From Clostridiaceae bacterium (GTDB lineage: Bacteria; Bacillota; Clostridia; DSM-8532), in the NCBI GenBank assembly GCA_012521615.1, contig JAAYMA010000036.1:1-50240 (forward strand): DNA of 50,240 bases. The letters are read 5' to 3'. Each line of letters starts with the position of its first letter. The first letter of the stretch is position 1. A model generated the notes under the pieces. That model was not told the DNA's origin, did not search any database, and worked only from the letters and a program-made list of their open reading frames with translations. Positions 1 to 9,471 of the stretch are shown here, in pieces. Made by a program: the position numbers and the translations under genes.

Positions 1-168
1 TATGAATAATTATTGTCAAAAATATACTTATTTAAGCATATAATATCATATTCTTGGAAATAATATTATTGAACGATGATACTTTGATAACATTTTGCCC
101 AAAATCATTAACCAGAAATGAGTTAAATTTCTTTTCGTACACAAAAATTTTTACACTACCTCTCGTAA

Positions 169-3153
169 TTACTCGTCACTGTCTGTAAATCTCATTCTCA
201 CGCAATTTGTATAACCCGGCTTAAGATGTATTTCAGGATATGTATAATTACCCAGGTACCCATCACCTGTTTTATTAGGATTAGATCCGTTGCCCAGATC
301 ATAGTATATCAGGTTGTTCATGTTAAATTTAATGCCTTCAGGAAGATCCGGATCTTCATCCTTTGCAACTCCTGCCCTGGCGGTGACAGATTTCCCGTCA
401 GCTTCTGCACGTACACGGTTTTCAGAATTCGCCATTACAGCAGAAGCAAACCAAATATTTTCCCTGGAGCTTCTAAAATCATTTGTTCCATGTCCTCCCT
501 TATCACTTCCGCCATAATACACAAAATCTGCTTCATCAAATGCCCAATCCCATTCAGGTTTAACCCTGTACGTGTCCTTTCCGTATCCCCTGTATCTGTA
601 TGCCGTTCCTCTCGGTCTTCCTATATGATTTTCAGGATACCAGGAGTAAAGAGCCTCTCTTTCCCATGTCAGACGGTCAATTTCATCTGACAATACATAT
701 GCAACTCCAACTTCAGTCAGGTAATGAACAGGTGGATTTTGTATTGTATATTTTGTGGTTAGCAATCCTGCGCCGTCAATTCTGACCTCAAAATCAACCT
801 TTATCTCATCATAACTGAACTCAAAGCCCCATACATCCTTTTTCGAATCACCGGGATAGGTTCCACTGATATAGATTACAACCTCGTTGCCCTGAATTTC
901 TGCATGTATGGAGCTCTTCTTCCATCCTGAGAACTTTAATCCGAATTCTCCCTGTCTGTCTTTCGAAAAATCGGAAGGCTTATAATACATGCCGTAAAGG
1001 TTGAGATAAGGCCCGCTTTTTATTATATCGCTGCCATTGTAATGTCCTTTTGTAATAAGCCCGGTCTCTTTACTGAAAATAACATGATAATCCTTACCTG
1101 AAACTTTTATCTCTGAATCATCTTGCAGTAGGTCAGGAGCCGGTCCCATAACCTCTGGAAAACTTCTTGTGTTTCTGCTGTCACCAATTGTCAGTTCATA
1201 TTTGTCAACCAACATGCCTTCTTTGTCCTTGACAGTCAATTCGAGCACTTCCCCGTCAACCCATTTTCTTGCGGGTATAACCAGCTCCCCGGAATTCCAC
1301 GGTTCAATATCAGGCCCGGTAAGAGTTCCTTCTTCTGCTCCCACACGCCAGTGGAATGTCAATTGGCTGAGATTTGTATTGTTATACCAGTTTTTCATTG
1401 GAATATTAAGTGGATTACCTTCACCAGGATTATCAACTCTTTTGTCTTTTATGCGTACGGGCGAGTACGCCTTTTTGGCAAGCCACAGTTCAGGTCTTTC
1501 CCTGTACCAGCAATCCAAAAGTCCCCATTGCCCGAAAGATCTTGCAAAAACATCTCCATCCGGTCTCATAATTGTGTAGTCGCCAAGGGCAAATATGGCG
1601 CTGCCTACAAAACCATCGGCAGGGCACAGCACTTCCCATCCCTTATGCAGCGATAATCCCCACGCATTCCTTATAGCCGGGTCACGGGTCATGGTATTTA
1701 AGGCATGTGCAGCGAGATGAACAAACTCATCATAAATCGCCGCATTACTAAACACTTCATTGTATTCGGGGTAATGCCATGAAGCAAGACTGGTTTTCGT
1801 ATTATCCCATGTTCCTGCAGTAAGCCTGTAAGGATCTTCATATTCCAAATAATCCAGCTGTGTCTGGAAATTGACACCCCAGTCCGATTCATTTGCATAT
1901 TCCCATATAATAATCGAGGGATGTGATTTATAAGCCTCTATCATTTCAGCAAACTGATTCATATATTCAGCCTTATAGTGAGGTATATCACTGGATTGTC
2001 TTTTGACCTGATCCTTCTGACTGTCCCATGCACCGCGCTGGAAATTCACCGGAGCACATACTTCAACATATACTCCATAAATATCGCAGTATTCGTACAG
2101 TTTTTCTCTTTCAGGATAAGAGGCCGACCTGATATAGTTCATGTTTGCATATTTCGTCATTTTAACTTCAAGTTCAAGCTGTTCGTCAGAAAAAGTCTTT
2201 CCAAGTATAGGCTCCTGGGAATACCTTGCTGCTCCTCTCAATTTCGTCAATTTACCATTTACATAAAGATTATTCCCTTTTCTTTCTATTTTTCTGAAAC
2301 CCACTCTTTTTGAAAAAGTCTGCAGGACTTTTCCGTCAACCTCAAAAGAAGCTTCCAGCCTGTACAGGTTAGGGTGCTCGGCATCCCATTTTAATGGAGA
2401 TTTAACCGGTATATCCACCTCAATTTTGGTATTTTCTTTACTCAGTAAGACTTTTGAAGGCTGAATCGTTACCGGTTCCCCGTTTTTATCAAACAAACTG
2501 AAGTGTACATTTGCATAATCTGTACTATTTAATTCGGCACAAACGGTTACTTTAAGAATCGCATCATCATAGTTCTCATCAAGATCAGTTGCATAATGAA
2601 AACTATAAATATGGTTCTTGGGGACACTTAAAATACCAATGTTATCAATCAGCCCTGCATATCCGGGCGAATCTTCAGTTCCCACCCAATCACACAGGGC
2701 ATCAGTTCTGTGCATGCACATTACGGTAATCCAGGCATCCTCCCCCGGTGTAACGTAATCAGTAATATCGCAGTCAAAGGGTGTAAAAGCACCACCATGG
2801 TCACGTATGAAATTTCCGTTCACCCAGACCTTTGAATACTCGTAGGCCATTCCTATCTTGAGAATTATTTTCCTACCCTTCATTTCTTCAGGAATTTTTA
2901 TACATTTCTTGTAAACAAACTCCTTGTTTCTTCTCACATCATATCCAAGAGCAAAAAGTTCTGCAGGAACAGTCACCTCATCCCATTGGGACACATCTAC
3001 AGTATTGCTCCAATATTCCCCGGAAGGGTTCTCGACTAATTTCCATTTTCCATTCAATGAAATATAAGGGGTCGATACTTCTGAATCTCTTTCTGGAATG
3101 GGTACAATAACCGGCCTGGGCCAAACCGGGTTATCCATGAGTTTTCTAACCAT
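169..3153 (-). CDS. Glycoside hydrolase family 2 protein (beta-galactosidase/glucuronidase-like)
   Basis: A 994-residue GH2-type enzyme that should hydrolyse a terminal beta-linked sugar; the exact substrate cannot be read from the sequence. The N-terminal jelly-roll domain (about residues 30-190) includes the sugar-binding signature around VWVNG. An Ig-like domain (about 195-290) and a TIM barrel (about 290-600) follow, then an unusually long beta-rich C-terminal part. The likely acid/base is the Glu of WEYANES near residue 421, replacing the usual WSxGNE form. The nucleophile is less obvious; the Glu of YDEFVHLA near residue 475 is my best candidate. No signal peptide is visible, so it is probably cytoplasmic. 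It is the last gene of a MATE / URO-D-like / GH2 run on this strand, 92 bp after the URO-D-like gene. GH2 membership is firm; the name beta-galactosidase is not. Confidence 0.85.
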   Translation of the reverse strand: MVRKLMDNPVWPRPVIVPIPERDSEVSTPYISLNGKWKLVENPSGEYWSNTVDVSQWDEVTVPAELFALGYDVRRNKEFVYKKCIKIPEEMKGRKIILKIGMAYEYSKVWVNGNFIRDHGGAFTPFDCDITDYVTPGEDAWITVMCMHRTDALCDWVGTEDSPGYAGLIDNIGILSVPKNHIYSFHYATDLDENYDDAILKVTVCAELNSTDYANVHFSLFDKNGEPVTIQPSKVLLSKENTKIEVDIPVKSPLKWDAEHPNLYRLEASFEVDGKVLQTFSKRVGFRKIERKGNNLYVNGKLTKLRGAARYSQEPILGKTFSDEQLELEVKMTKYANMNYIRSASYPEREKLYEYCDIYGVYVEVCAPVNFQRGAWDSQKDQVKRQSSDIPHYKAEYMNQFAEMIEAYKSHPSIIIWEYANESDWGVNFQTQLDYLEYEDPYRLTAGTWDNTKTSLASWHYPEYNEVFSNAAIYDEFVHLAAHALNTMTRDPAIRNAWGLSLHKGWEVLCPADGFVGSAIFALGDYTIMRPDGDVFARSFGQWGLLDCWYRERPELWLAKKAYSPVRIKDKRVDNPGEGNPLNIPMKNWYNNTNLSQLTFHWRVGAEEGTLTGPDIEPWNSGELVIPARKWVDGEVLELTVKDKEGMLVDKYELTIGDSRNTRSFPEVMGPAPDLLQDDSEIKVSGKDYHVIFSKETGLITKGHYNGSDIIKSGPYLNLYGMYYKPSDFSKDRQGEFGLKFSGWKKSSIHAEIQGNEVVIYISGTYPGDSKKDVWGFEFSYDEIKVDFEVRIDGAGLLTTKYTIQNPPVHYLTEVGVAYVLSDEIDRLTWEREALYSWYPENHIGRPRGTAYRYRGYGKDTYRVKPEWDWAFDEADFVYYGGSDKGGHGTNDFRSSRENIWFASAVMANSENRVRAEADGKSVTARAGVAKDEDPDLPEGIKFNMNNLIYYDLGNGSNPNKTGDGYLGNYTYPEIHLKPGYTNCVRMRFTDSDE

Positions 3154-3245
3154 GCAATCAACTCCTGTTAATTATTATTTGGGTTTATATTTATAGGGCA
3201 CACTGCTGCAAAGGCAAAAATAGTCAATTCCGGTCTATGACAGGT

Positions 3246-4505
3246 TTATTGCCAGTATTCTTCAATTAATTCCCTGATAATTTTTACCGCTTTACGAGGT
3301 CTCTCAAGGTCTCCTTTCAATGAGTAAACATCTCTCTGGGATATTTCAAGGTTACATCCCCTGGCTGCTTTTAGAGTTTTGATGATGTGCTGCCGCCAGC
3401 CTTCCTCATCAAACACTTCATCCACACCAATAAAGTTTGGTGAAGGTTTACGATGATAAATCACTTTGGTACCCCTGAGTTTTTCTCCCATTAACTCTTC
3501 ATTACACCAGGGCGAAATAGAAACTTTCCGCAGATTTTCGCATTTGCTAAGGCAATTGTCCCATATTGGATCAACCGGTTCGCAGCATCCATAGGAAAAA
3601 AGTCCGAACAAGTCAGATACTCTCTTGTAGTAAGGGAAAATAAACTCCTCATACATTGCAGGTGATATACCGACTGTTTCCTGGGAATCCATAAACCCCC
3701 ACAAATCCTTTGTTGTAAGTTTTCCACCCGCTGGTACCTCTTGTGGAAGTTCATGAGTGAAACAGAATGAACCCTGACCAAGCATTTCATAGGATGCGGT
3801 CGGAAGCAGCAGACCTTCACTTTCAAGCCATTTGAAATATCCTATGTAATCATCAGATATCCGTTTCATGAAAGCATGGAATGTGTCGGGATAATCATAC
3901 ATGGCAAAGAGCATATTTTCCATACCCATCAAATGGATTACCTCCTGTGTAGGAACGGCACCCAAACAGTTATTGGTGATTTTTACAGGCAAGATATCAC
4001 CAAATATGTTTTCCAAAAATTCCTTCCATGCAAGCGTCTTTTCTTTGTCTGCACCATATTCAGTCGGGCCGAGTTTTGGAAAATCCTCTTCAAGGTCATT
4101 TATTATATACTTGAACCTGTGCCCCACATTCTGGCCTGTAGAATTTACAGCATGTTCCTTTTCGATTGTAACACCGAATAATTTGAAATAAGTGTCCCAT
4201 TGAATTGGTAAATATGGTGGTACAATTCTGTCGTCATCAATCTTTTCATAATTGGTAAAATTGCGGTAGAGCTCCAGTTCAATTGCACGACCGGTCTCAG
4301 TCTCATATTTGAACTCCGGAAGAATGTCATGCTCGAATGTCCATATTTCCACATGTATCATCGGTCTTACGCTGTTGCCTTCGTTATGCTTATACCAAAG
4401 CTGTTTACGTTCCTCCATTATTGGCAGCTGTGAATATTCAAGCTGCTTTTTTGCCAGCTCACGCAGACATTTACGTTCTTCAGGAGTAACATAAAAATTA
4501 TACAT
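3246..4505 (-). CDS. Uroporphyrinogen decarboxylase (URO-D) family protein
   Basis: A 419-residue protein of the URO-D/MtaA superfamily. Members that sit outside haem loci are usually corrinoid- or zinc-dependent methyltransferase-like proteins rather than true HemE. A typical motif, YGCCEPVD, lies near residue 310 where this superfamily places a cysteine-rich metal or substrate site, and the chain is longer than HemE (about 350 residues). The start is supported by an AGGGGG ribosome binding site. It lies between a MATE exporter and a GH2 glycosidase on the same strand with no haem or corrinoid-protein gene nearby, so the context points to sugar or glycoside metabolism. A role in demethylating a methylated substrate is only an inference. 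It is soluble and presumably cytoplasmic. Confidence 0.82.
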   Translation of the reverse strand: MYNFYVTPEERKCLRELAKKQLEYSQLPIMEERKQLWYKHNEGNSVRPMIHVEIWTFEHDILPEFKYETETGRAIELELYRNFTNYEKIDDDRIVPPYLPIQWDTYFKLFGVTIEKEHAVNSTGQNVGHRFKYIINDLEEDFPKLGPTEYGADKEKTLAWKEFLENIFGDILPVKITNNCLGAVPTQEVIHLMGMENMLFAMYDYPDTFHAFMKRISDDYIGYFKWLESEGLLLPTASYEMLGQGSFCFTHELPQEVPAGGKLTTKDLWGFMDSQETVGISPAMYEEFIFPYYKRVSDLFGLFSYGCCEPVDPIWDNCLSKCENLRKVSISPWCNEELMGEKLRGTKVIYHRKPSPNFIGVDEVFDEEGWRQHIIKTLKAARGCNLEISQRDVYSLKGDLERPRKAVKIIRELIEEYWQ

Positions 4506-4612
4506 ATACCTGACCCCCTATAATTACCTGGCATTCAACAAATATTGCAAAAATCTTACCGTCTCATGCAATCTCGCAATAGTAGTATGATATTTACAAA
4601 ACATATTGTCAT

Positions 4613-5959
4613 CTAAGCCTGACCGCCTATTCTTACTAAAACTTTGGACTGCCATACGCGTGATTTCCAGCGTTTAAGAAGAGTGAGCCCCCTGACAGAT
4701 TCATCTATGGCAAATGCAATCCACACACCTGTTAAACCCAGACCACAAGCTACTCCAAGAATATAACAAAGTGTCACACTTACTCCCCAGAAAGACAGGG
4801 AAGATATTATCATGGGAAACCTTACATCTCCTGCAGCCCTCAAAGAGTTTCCGATTACATGATTGAAAGGTCTTATTACTTGTGCGGCAAAATCAATGAA
4901 AAACAAATTTTCACATAGTCTCAATATCTCAACATCATTTGTATATAGCATCAAAAACTGCATCCTAAAAAGGATCAATACTATCGAAGCGATACTGTTT
5001 GCCAATGCTCCCATCTTTACACTTCTTATACATGTTTCATAGGCTTCATCCATTTTTCCGGCACCGGTTAAATGGCTGACTGCAATTTGCGTTCCCTGTC
5101 CCAGCGAACCTCCCAAAATAGACACAAAATATGTTAAATTCATTACATAAACCATTCCGGTAATGGCATTCGGTCCTATCATAGTTACAATAGCGGTGGT
5201 CGCCAGTTGCGAAAATGTATAAGCCATTGATTCTCCGGCAGCCGGTGTCCCTATTTTTATTATCAGTTTAAAAATATCCTTGGGAAAAGGCTTGAAGTAT
5301 GAAAACCTGAATTCAACACCCACTTGTTTATATAGGAAATGACCCATAACCAGAACACCTATTGCCTGGCTTATGGCAGTTGAAAATGCCACACCTTTAA
5401 TTCCCAGAACCGGAATACCAAATGGCTGAAACAGCGATATACCATTTCCTGCTATGTTTAATAAATTCATTCCCAAAGCTATAAACATGGGAAACTTTGT
5501 CTGCCCATAGCTGCGGGATATAGCTGACATCGCACTCATAAGCGCCTGATTAAATGAAGCTCCGCCCACTATTACTATGTAGGTATACGCAAATCCTGAC
5601 AGCTCAGCAGGTATATTCATAAGTTTAAGAACTAACCTTGCAGAAACCACCACGCCCATACTTAATGCCAAGCCGAACAGAAAATTCAGAACAAGCGCCA
5701 CATTTGCAACTTTAGATGCCATATCATAATTGCCTGCTCCTTTATGCTGTCCCACAGCTATTGCAGAACCCAGACTTACAATTCCGTAAACAACTACCAG
5801 CATACTGATGACCTGGTTCGCAACGCCTATAGCACCGACAGCATTTTCAGAATATCTGCTGATCATGAGCACATTTATGTTTCCCATCAGAATGCGAAGA
5901 AGTGATTCAATAAAAATAGGCAATGTCAGCTTTAGCAACATAGTCCGCTTGTAGTTCAC
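4613..5959 (-). CDS. MATE family efflux transporter
   Basis: A 448-residue integral membrane protein with about twelve hydrophobic segments and the pseudo-duplicated layout of MATE (multidrug and toxic compound extrusion) antiporters. The N-terminal half has the typical pattern of a membrane segment near MISRYSENAVGAIG followed by a VGQHKGAG loop. The second half repeats this around AISQAIGV and SLGQGTQIAVSHLTGAG. The length matches the family norm of about 450. MATE proteins exchange Na+ or H+ for organic solutes. The substrate is unknown. It is the first gene of the run leading to the URO-D-like and GH2 genes and is divergent from an AraC regulator, suggesting shared control. A role in exporting a sugar-derived product or a glycoside aglycone would be speculation. 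Confidence 0.9.
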   Translation of the reverse strand: MNYKRTMLLKLTLPIFIESLLRILMGNINVLMISRYSENAVGAIGVANQVISMLVVVYGIVSLGSAIAVGQHKGAGNYDMASKVANVALVLNFLFGLALSMGVVVSARLVLKLMNIPAELSGFAYTYIVIVGGASFNQALMSAMSAISRSYGQTKFPMFIALGMNLLNIAGNGISLFQPFGIPVLGIKGVAFSTAISQAIGVLVMGHFLYKQVGVEFRFSYFKPFPKDIFKLIIKIGTPAAGESMAYTFSQLATTAIVTMIGPNAITGMVYVMNLTYFVSILGGSLGQGTQIAVSHLTGAGKMDEAYETCIRSVKMGALANSIASIVLILFRMQFLMLYTNDVEILRLCENLFFIDFAAQVIRPFNHVIGNSLRAAGDVRFPMIISSLSFWGVSVTLCYILGVACGLGLTGVWIAFAIDESVRGLTLLKRWKSRVWQSKVLVRIGGQA

Positions 5960-6132
5960 AGAACTCTCTCCATTGTTTACACCGAATTATGAAAAATTTG
6001 ATTTCATAATATTAATTTATGATTTTGATTTTTATACCGTTTGACATGAATTATAAGCCATAAACAGAAATTAATAAATTAATTATCCTTTCATAAAAAT
6101 ATAATATTTTGCTTTTTAATTAATGCAATTGC

Positions 6133-6141
6133 TGCTATAAT
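6133..6141 (+). promoter_or_regulatory. Extended -10 promoter for the AraC regulator at 6182
   Basis: The sequence TGCTATAAT is a full extended -10 element (TG, one base, TATAAT) about 40 bp before the start codon. No good -35 lies at the usual spacing, which is normal for extended -10 promoters. The divergent MATE gene must start transcription from the same 220-bp intergenic region, but I could not pick its promoter with confidence. Confidence 0.45.
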
Positions 6142-6181
6142 ATTATTTAAGATCTTAAATAAGTGTGCTGGGGAATTCATT

Positions 6182-7060
6182 ATGCATGAAAACAAATCTG
6201 AAACTTTTAATTTTATTAAAAAATCCATCCATATACCTAAAGATATAATCGTAAAAGAATCAGCCAATGAACTTTTGAAAGGTCTGATTGTCTCAAAAAC
6301 AGGTTTATATGAAAAAGCACATGGACACAGAGTTATCGGCAGAGTTAGCCATGAATATGTATTGGTATACTGTCTGGATGGAAAAGGATGTCTGGAATTA
6401 TCCGGACAAAAATGGGACATATACAAAGGAGATCTGTTCATTTGCGATATTGATCTTCCTCATTCGTATTTATCCGATGACACAGAGCCATGGACTATTT
6501 TATGGGCACATTTCATGGGCAAAAACGCTCAAAGTTTTTTAAATTTATTAAATCTTTCACCTGATACTCCTGTTATTAATATCGGGTATCATCAAAAATT
6601 AACATATATGTTCAATGAAATATTTACAGCATTGGAAAATGGCTATAATACCGCCAATCTGATTTATTCATCAACATGCTTGCAGAACATTTTCGGATAT
6701 CTTATCAAGGTCAAAATATCGTCAGGTCATAGTAACCTGAGTTTTGACGTAGACAAAGTTATAGAATTCATGCGTGCTAATTTAAACAAATCTTTCCATC
6801 TTGAACACTTTTCAGACTATCTGAAAATATCCCCATCCCATTTTTGCAGGGTATTTAAAAAAATAACCGGTTATTCTCCAATTGATTATTTTATTCGTCT
6901 GAAAATGCAAAAAGCATGTGAGCTTCTTGATCTCAGTGACATGAGAATTAAAGAAATAAGCCGCTGCCTGGGTTATGAAAATCAATACTATTTTTCATCA
7001 GTCTTCAAAAAAATTGTAGGTTATTCGCCCAAAGAGTACAGAAAGCTTCAAAAGGGGTAA
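6182..7060 (+). CDS. AraC family transcriptional regulator (module 1)
   Basis: A 292-residue AraC/XylS-type regulator. The N-terminal half (about residues 40-140) reads as a cupin-like effector-binding domain. The C-terminal 100 residues carry two helix-turn-helix motifs, the second around IKEISRCLGYENQYYFSSVF followed by the canonical FKKIVGYSPKEYR ending. The start has a GGGG ribosome binding site nine bases upstream. It is divergent from the MATE/URO-D/GH2 run, so it most likely activates those genes in response to a sugar. The effector cannot be read from the sequence. It converges with araA downstream, with a 142-bp gap that holds only a weak hairpin. Confidence 0.93.
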   Translation: MHENKSETFNFIKKSIHIPKDIIVKESANELLKGLIVSKTGLYEKAHGHRVIGRVSHEYVLVYCLDGKGCLELSGQKWDIYKGDLFICDIDLPHSYLSDDTEPWTILWAHFMGKNAQSFLNLLNLSPDTPVINIGYHQKLTYMFNEIFTALENGYNTANLIYSSTCLQNIFGYLIKVKISSGHSNLSFDVDKVIEFMRANLNKSFHLEHFSDYLKISPSHFCRVFKKITGYSPIDYFIRLKMQKACELLDLSDMRIKEISRCLGYENQYYFSSVFKKIVGYSPKEYRKLQKG

Positions 7061-7202
7061 TCTACAATATTTACTCAGGACTGCCGCCAAATAGTATGCA
7101 AAAGAAGACATACTAATTCCAGATAATATCATTAGCATGCCTTCATATTGGATATAAATTCACTCAACTTTCTTTTCCAAGATTATAAACCGGTATCAAG
7201 AC

Positions 7203-8699
7203 TTAACGGAAACGCCAGATAACATCGTTTAGTCTTAGGTTGTTTTTAAAATCCAATAAGTTTGTGTCATCATTAATAAGCACAAACTCGATATTTGCCA
7301 TATCAGCCCAGTCCATCATATTTTCAGCAGTCAAATCATACGAAAACGACGTATGATGTGCTCCGCCTGCCAAAATCCATGCTTCGGCAGCCTCATGAAG
7401 TGACGGCTGCGGCTTCCAAAGCACACGTGCCACAGGCAGCTTAGACATATCTTTTTCTATGGTCACTGCTTCAACAGCATTAACAAGCAGACGGAAGCGA
7501 TCTCCCATATCAATTAACGACGCTGCTATAGCCTTTCCGGACTTTCCGTTGAACACCATCCGTGCAGGATCGGATTTTCCTCCAATACCGAGTGGATGTA
7601 CCTCAATTCTCGGACGGGATGCGGCAACAGTAGGACATACCTCCAGCATATGCGCACCAAGTATCATGCTGTTACCTGGCTCAAAGTGATATGTATAATC
7701 TTCCATAAATGAAGTGCCTCCATCTAAGCCTGCAGACATCAACTTCATAATTCTGACCAGACCGGCAGTTTTCCAGTCCCCTTCCGCGCCAAAACCATAT
7801 CCTGCTTCCATTAATCTTTGAACGGCGAGACCGGGCAATTGTTTTAAACCATATAGATTTTCAAAAGTGGTTGTAAACGCTCCAAATCCACCATCCGCCA
7901 GGAAAGTCTTAAATGCAATTTCCAATTTGGCCTGATATCTGATAGCATCTCTTATTGGTCCCTCTGTCAGTCCTTCAGGAACTATATCATACTTTTCTTC
8001 ATATTCTTTCAGGAGTTTATTTGCACTCTCATCAGTAACTTCATCGAGCACTTTGACAAGGTCACCAAGTCCATATCCATTTACAGACCAACCAAATTTT
8101 ATCTGAGCTTCTACCTTATCTCCTTCGGTCACTGCTACTTCCCTCATATTATCGCCGAAACGGGCGATCTTGAGATTTTTGCCTTCAACACAGCCGACAG
8201 CAGCCCGCATCCAGCCGGCAATCCTGAGGGATACTTCCGGGTCTTCCCAATGACCTGCAATAACCTTGCGTGAAATCCTCATGCGTGCACCTATAAATCC
8301 ATACTCACGGTCACCATGAGCAGCCTGGTTCAGGTTCATAAAGTCCATATCAATACTGTCCCAGGGAATATCACGATTGAACTGGGTATGTAAATGCAAA
8401 AGAGGTTTTTGAAGCATTGAAAGACCTGTTATCCACATTTTTGCCGGTGAAAATGTATGCATCCAGGTTATGATGCCGCTGCATTCAGGATCAGCATTTG
8501 CCTCCTCAATGACTTTTCTTATTTCATCAGGAGTTGTCACAACTGCCTTGAAAACAACTTTACAGGGAATAGCAACATTGCTGTTAAGTGAATTTGCAAT
8601 TGTTTTAGCGTTTTTTTCCACCTGTCTGACAGCTTCAGTTCCGTAAAGATGCTGGCTTCCGGTAATAAACCAGAATACGTATTTTTTAAGATCCGACAT
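7203..8699 (-). CDS. araA: L-arabinose isomerase
   Basis: A 498-residue L-arabinose isomerase (the E. coli enzyme has 500) converting L-arabinose to L-ribulose in the cytoplasm, Mn2+-dependent. The family start ([12 protein letters not shown]) and the metal/catalytic residues are present: the Glu of [12 protein letters not shown], the Glu of [13 protein letters not shown], the His of [11 protein letters not shown] and the His pair of [14 protein letters not shown]. An AGGAGG ribosome binding site precedes the ATG. It is the last gene of the six-gene run, 53 bp after araD, so arabinose released from arabinogalactan can be used directly. Nothing looks truncated. Confidence 0.98.
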   Translation of the reverse strand: MSDLKKYVFWFITGSQHLYGTEAVRQVEKNAKTIANSLNSNVAIPCKVVFKAVVTTPDEIRKVIEEANADPECSGIITWMHTFSPAKMWITGLSMLQKPLLHLHTQFNRDIPWDSIDMDFMNLNQAAHGDREYGFIGARMRISRKVIAGHWEDPEVSLRIAGWMRAAVGCVEGKNLKIARFGDNMREVAVTEGDKVEAQIKFGWSVNGYGLGDLVKVLDEVTDESANKLLKEYEEKYDIVPEGLTEGPIRDAIRYQAKLEIAFKTFLADGGFGAFTTTFENLYGLKQLPGLAVQRLMEAGYGFGAEGDWKTAGLVRIMKLMSAGLDGGTSFMEDYTYHFEPGNSMILGAHMLEVCPTVAASRPRIEVHPLGIGGKSDPARMVFNGKSGKAIAASLIDMGDRFRLLVNAVEAVTIEKDMSKLPVARVLWKPQPSLHEAAEAWILAGGAHHTSFSYDLTAENMMDWADMANIEFVLINDDTNLLDFKNNLRLNDVIWRFR

Positions 8700-8752
8700 T
8701 TTGCTACCTCCTGGGCTTTATACCTTCAAATTTTGTTAAAAATATTTTTACT

Positions 8753-9442
8753 TCATTTCTGACCATAATAAGCTCCGGGTCCGTGTTTCCTCAAAAAATG
8801 CTTATTCAGTAAATTCTGTGGCATAGTTCCCAAACCCGGTTTTAAGAGAAGACTGTAAATCGCCATCATCGCAAGTTGTTCCAGTACAACTGAATTATGT
8901 ACCGCTTCTTCCGGGGATTTGCCCCAGGTAAACGGAGCATGATTTTTTACAAGAACAGCAGGAATATCATTTGGGTTCAAATCTTTGAAGGTTTCAATTA
9001 TTACAGCTCCGGTATTAGTTTCATAATCGGACCGGATTTCTTCTTCTGTCATGTCTCTTGTACAGGGTATTTCTCCATAGAAATAATCGGCGTGTGTCGT
9101 TCCATAGACAGGTATGGCCATACCGGCCTGTGCCCATGCTGTAGCATAAGGTGAATGGGTGTGGCATATTCCCCCGATATCAGGAAATGCATTGTATAAT
9201 GCCACATGTGTAGGTGTATCTGAGGAGGGGTTGAGCCTGCCTTCCAGAACTTTTCCGGATAAATCCAGCAACACAATGTCCTCCTCCCGCAGAGACTCAT
9301 ATTCAACTCCACTGGGCTTTATGGCTATAATTCCTTTCTCCCGGTCTATTCCACTGACATTGCCCCAGGTATAGATCACCAAATCTCTTTTGGGAAGTTC
9401 CAGGTTTGCCTTGAGCACAGCACGCTTTAAATCCCCTGACAT
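8753..9442 (-). CDS. araD: L-ribulose-5-phosphate 4-epimerase
   Basis: A 229-residue class II aldolase/epimerase, converting L-ribulose 5-phosphate to D-xylulose 5-phosphate, the entry to the pentose phosphate pathway. Zinc ligands are visible in HTHSPYATAWAQ and in the later KNHAPFTWG motif, and the TTHADYFYG segment is typical of AraD. The length equals that of the E. coli enzyme (231). The start has an AAGGAGG ribosome binding site. It lies 29 bp after the kinase gene and 53 bp before araA, so the three arabinose genes are in pathway order kinase-epimerase-isomerase and almost certainly co-transcribed. Confidence 0.97.
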   Translation of the reverse strand: MSGDLKRAVLKANLELPKRDLVIYTWGNVSGIDREKGIIAIKPSGVEYESLREEDIVLLDLSGKVLEGRLNPSSDTPTHVALYNAFPDIGGICHTHSPYATAWAQAGMAIPVYGTTHADYFYGEIPCTRDMTEEEIRSDYETNTGAVIIETFKDLNPNDIPAVLVKNHAPFTWGKSPEEAVHNSVVLEQLAMMAIYSLLLKPGLGTMPQNLLNKHFLRKHGPGAYYGQK

Positions 9443-9471
9443 TATTCCCCTCCTTAATGTTCAACCCTGCT

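Noticed and set aside
7092-7115. Hairpin TAGTATG / CATACTA between the first AraC gene and araA, considered as a shared terminator.
   Set aside because: The stem is AT-rich with a long loop and no T-run on either strand.
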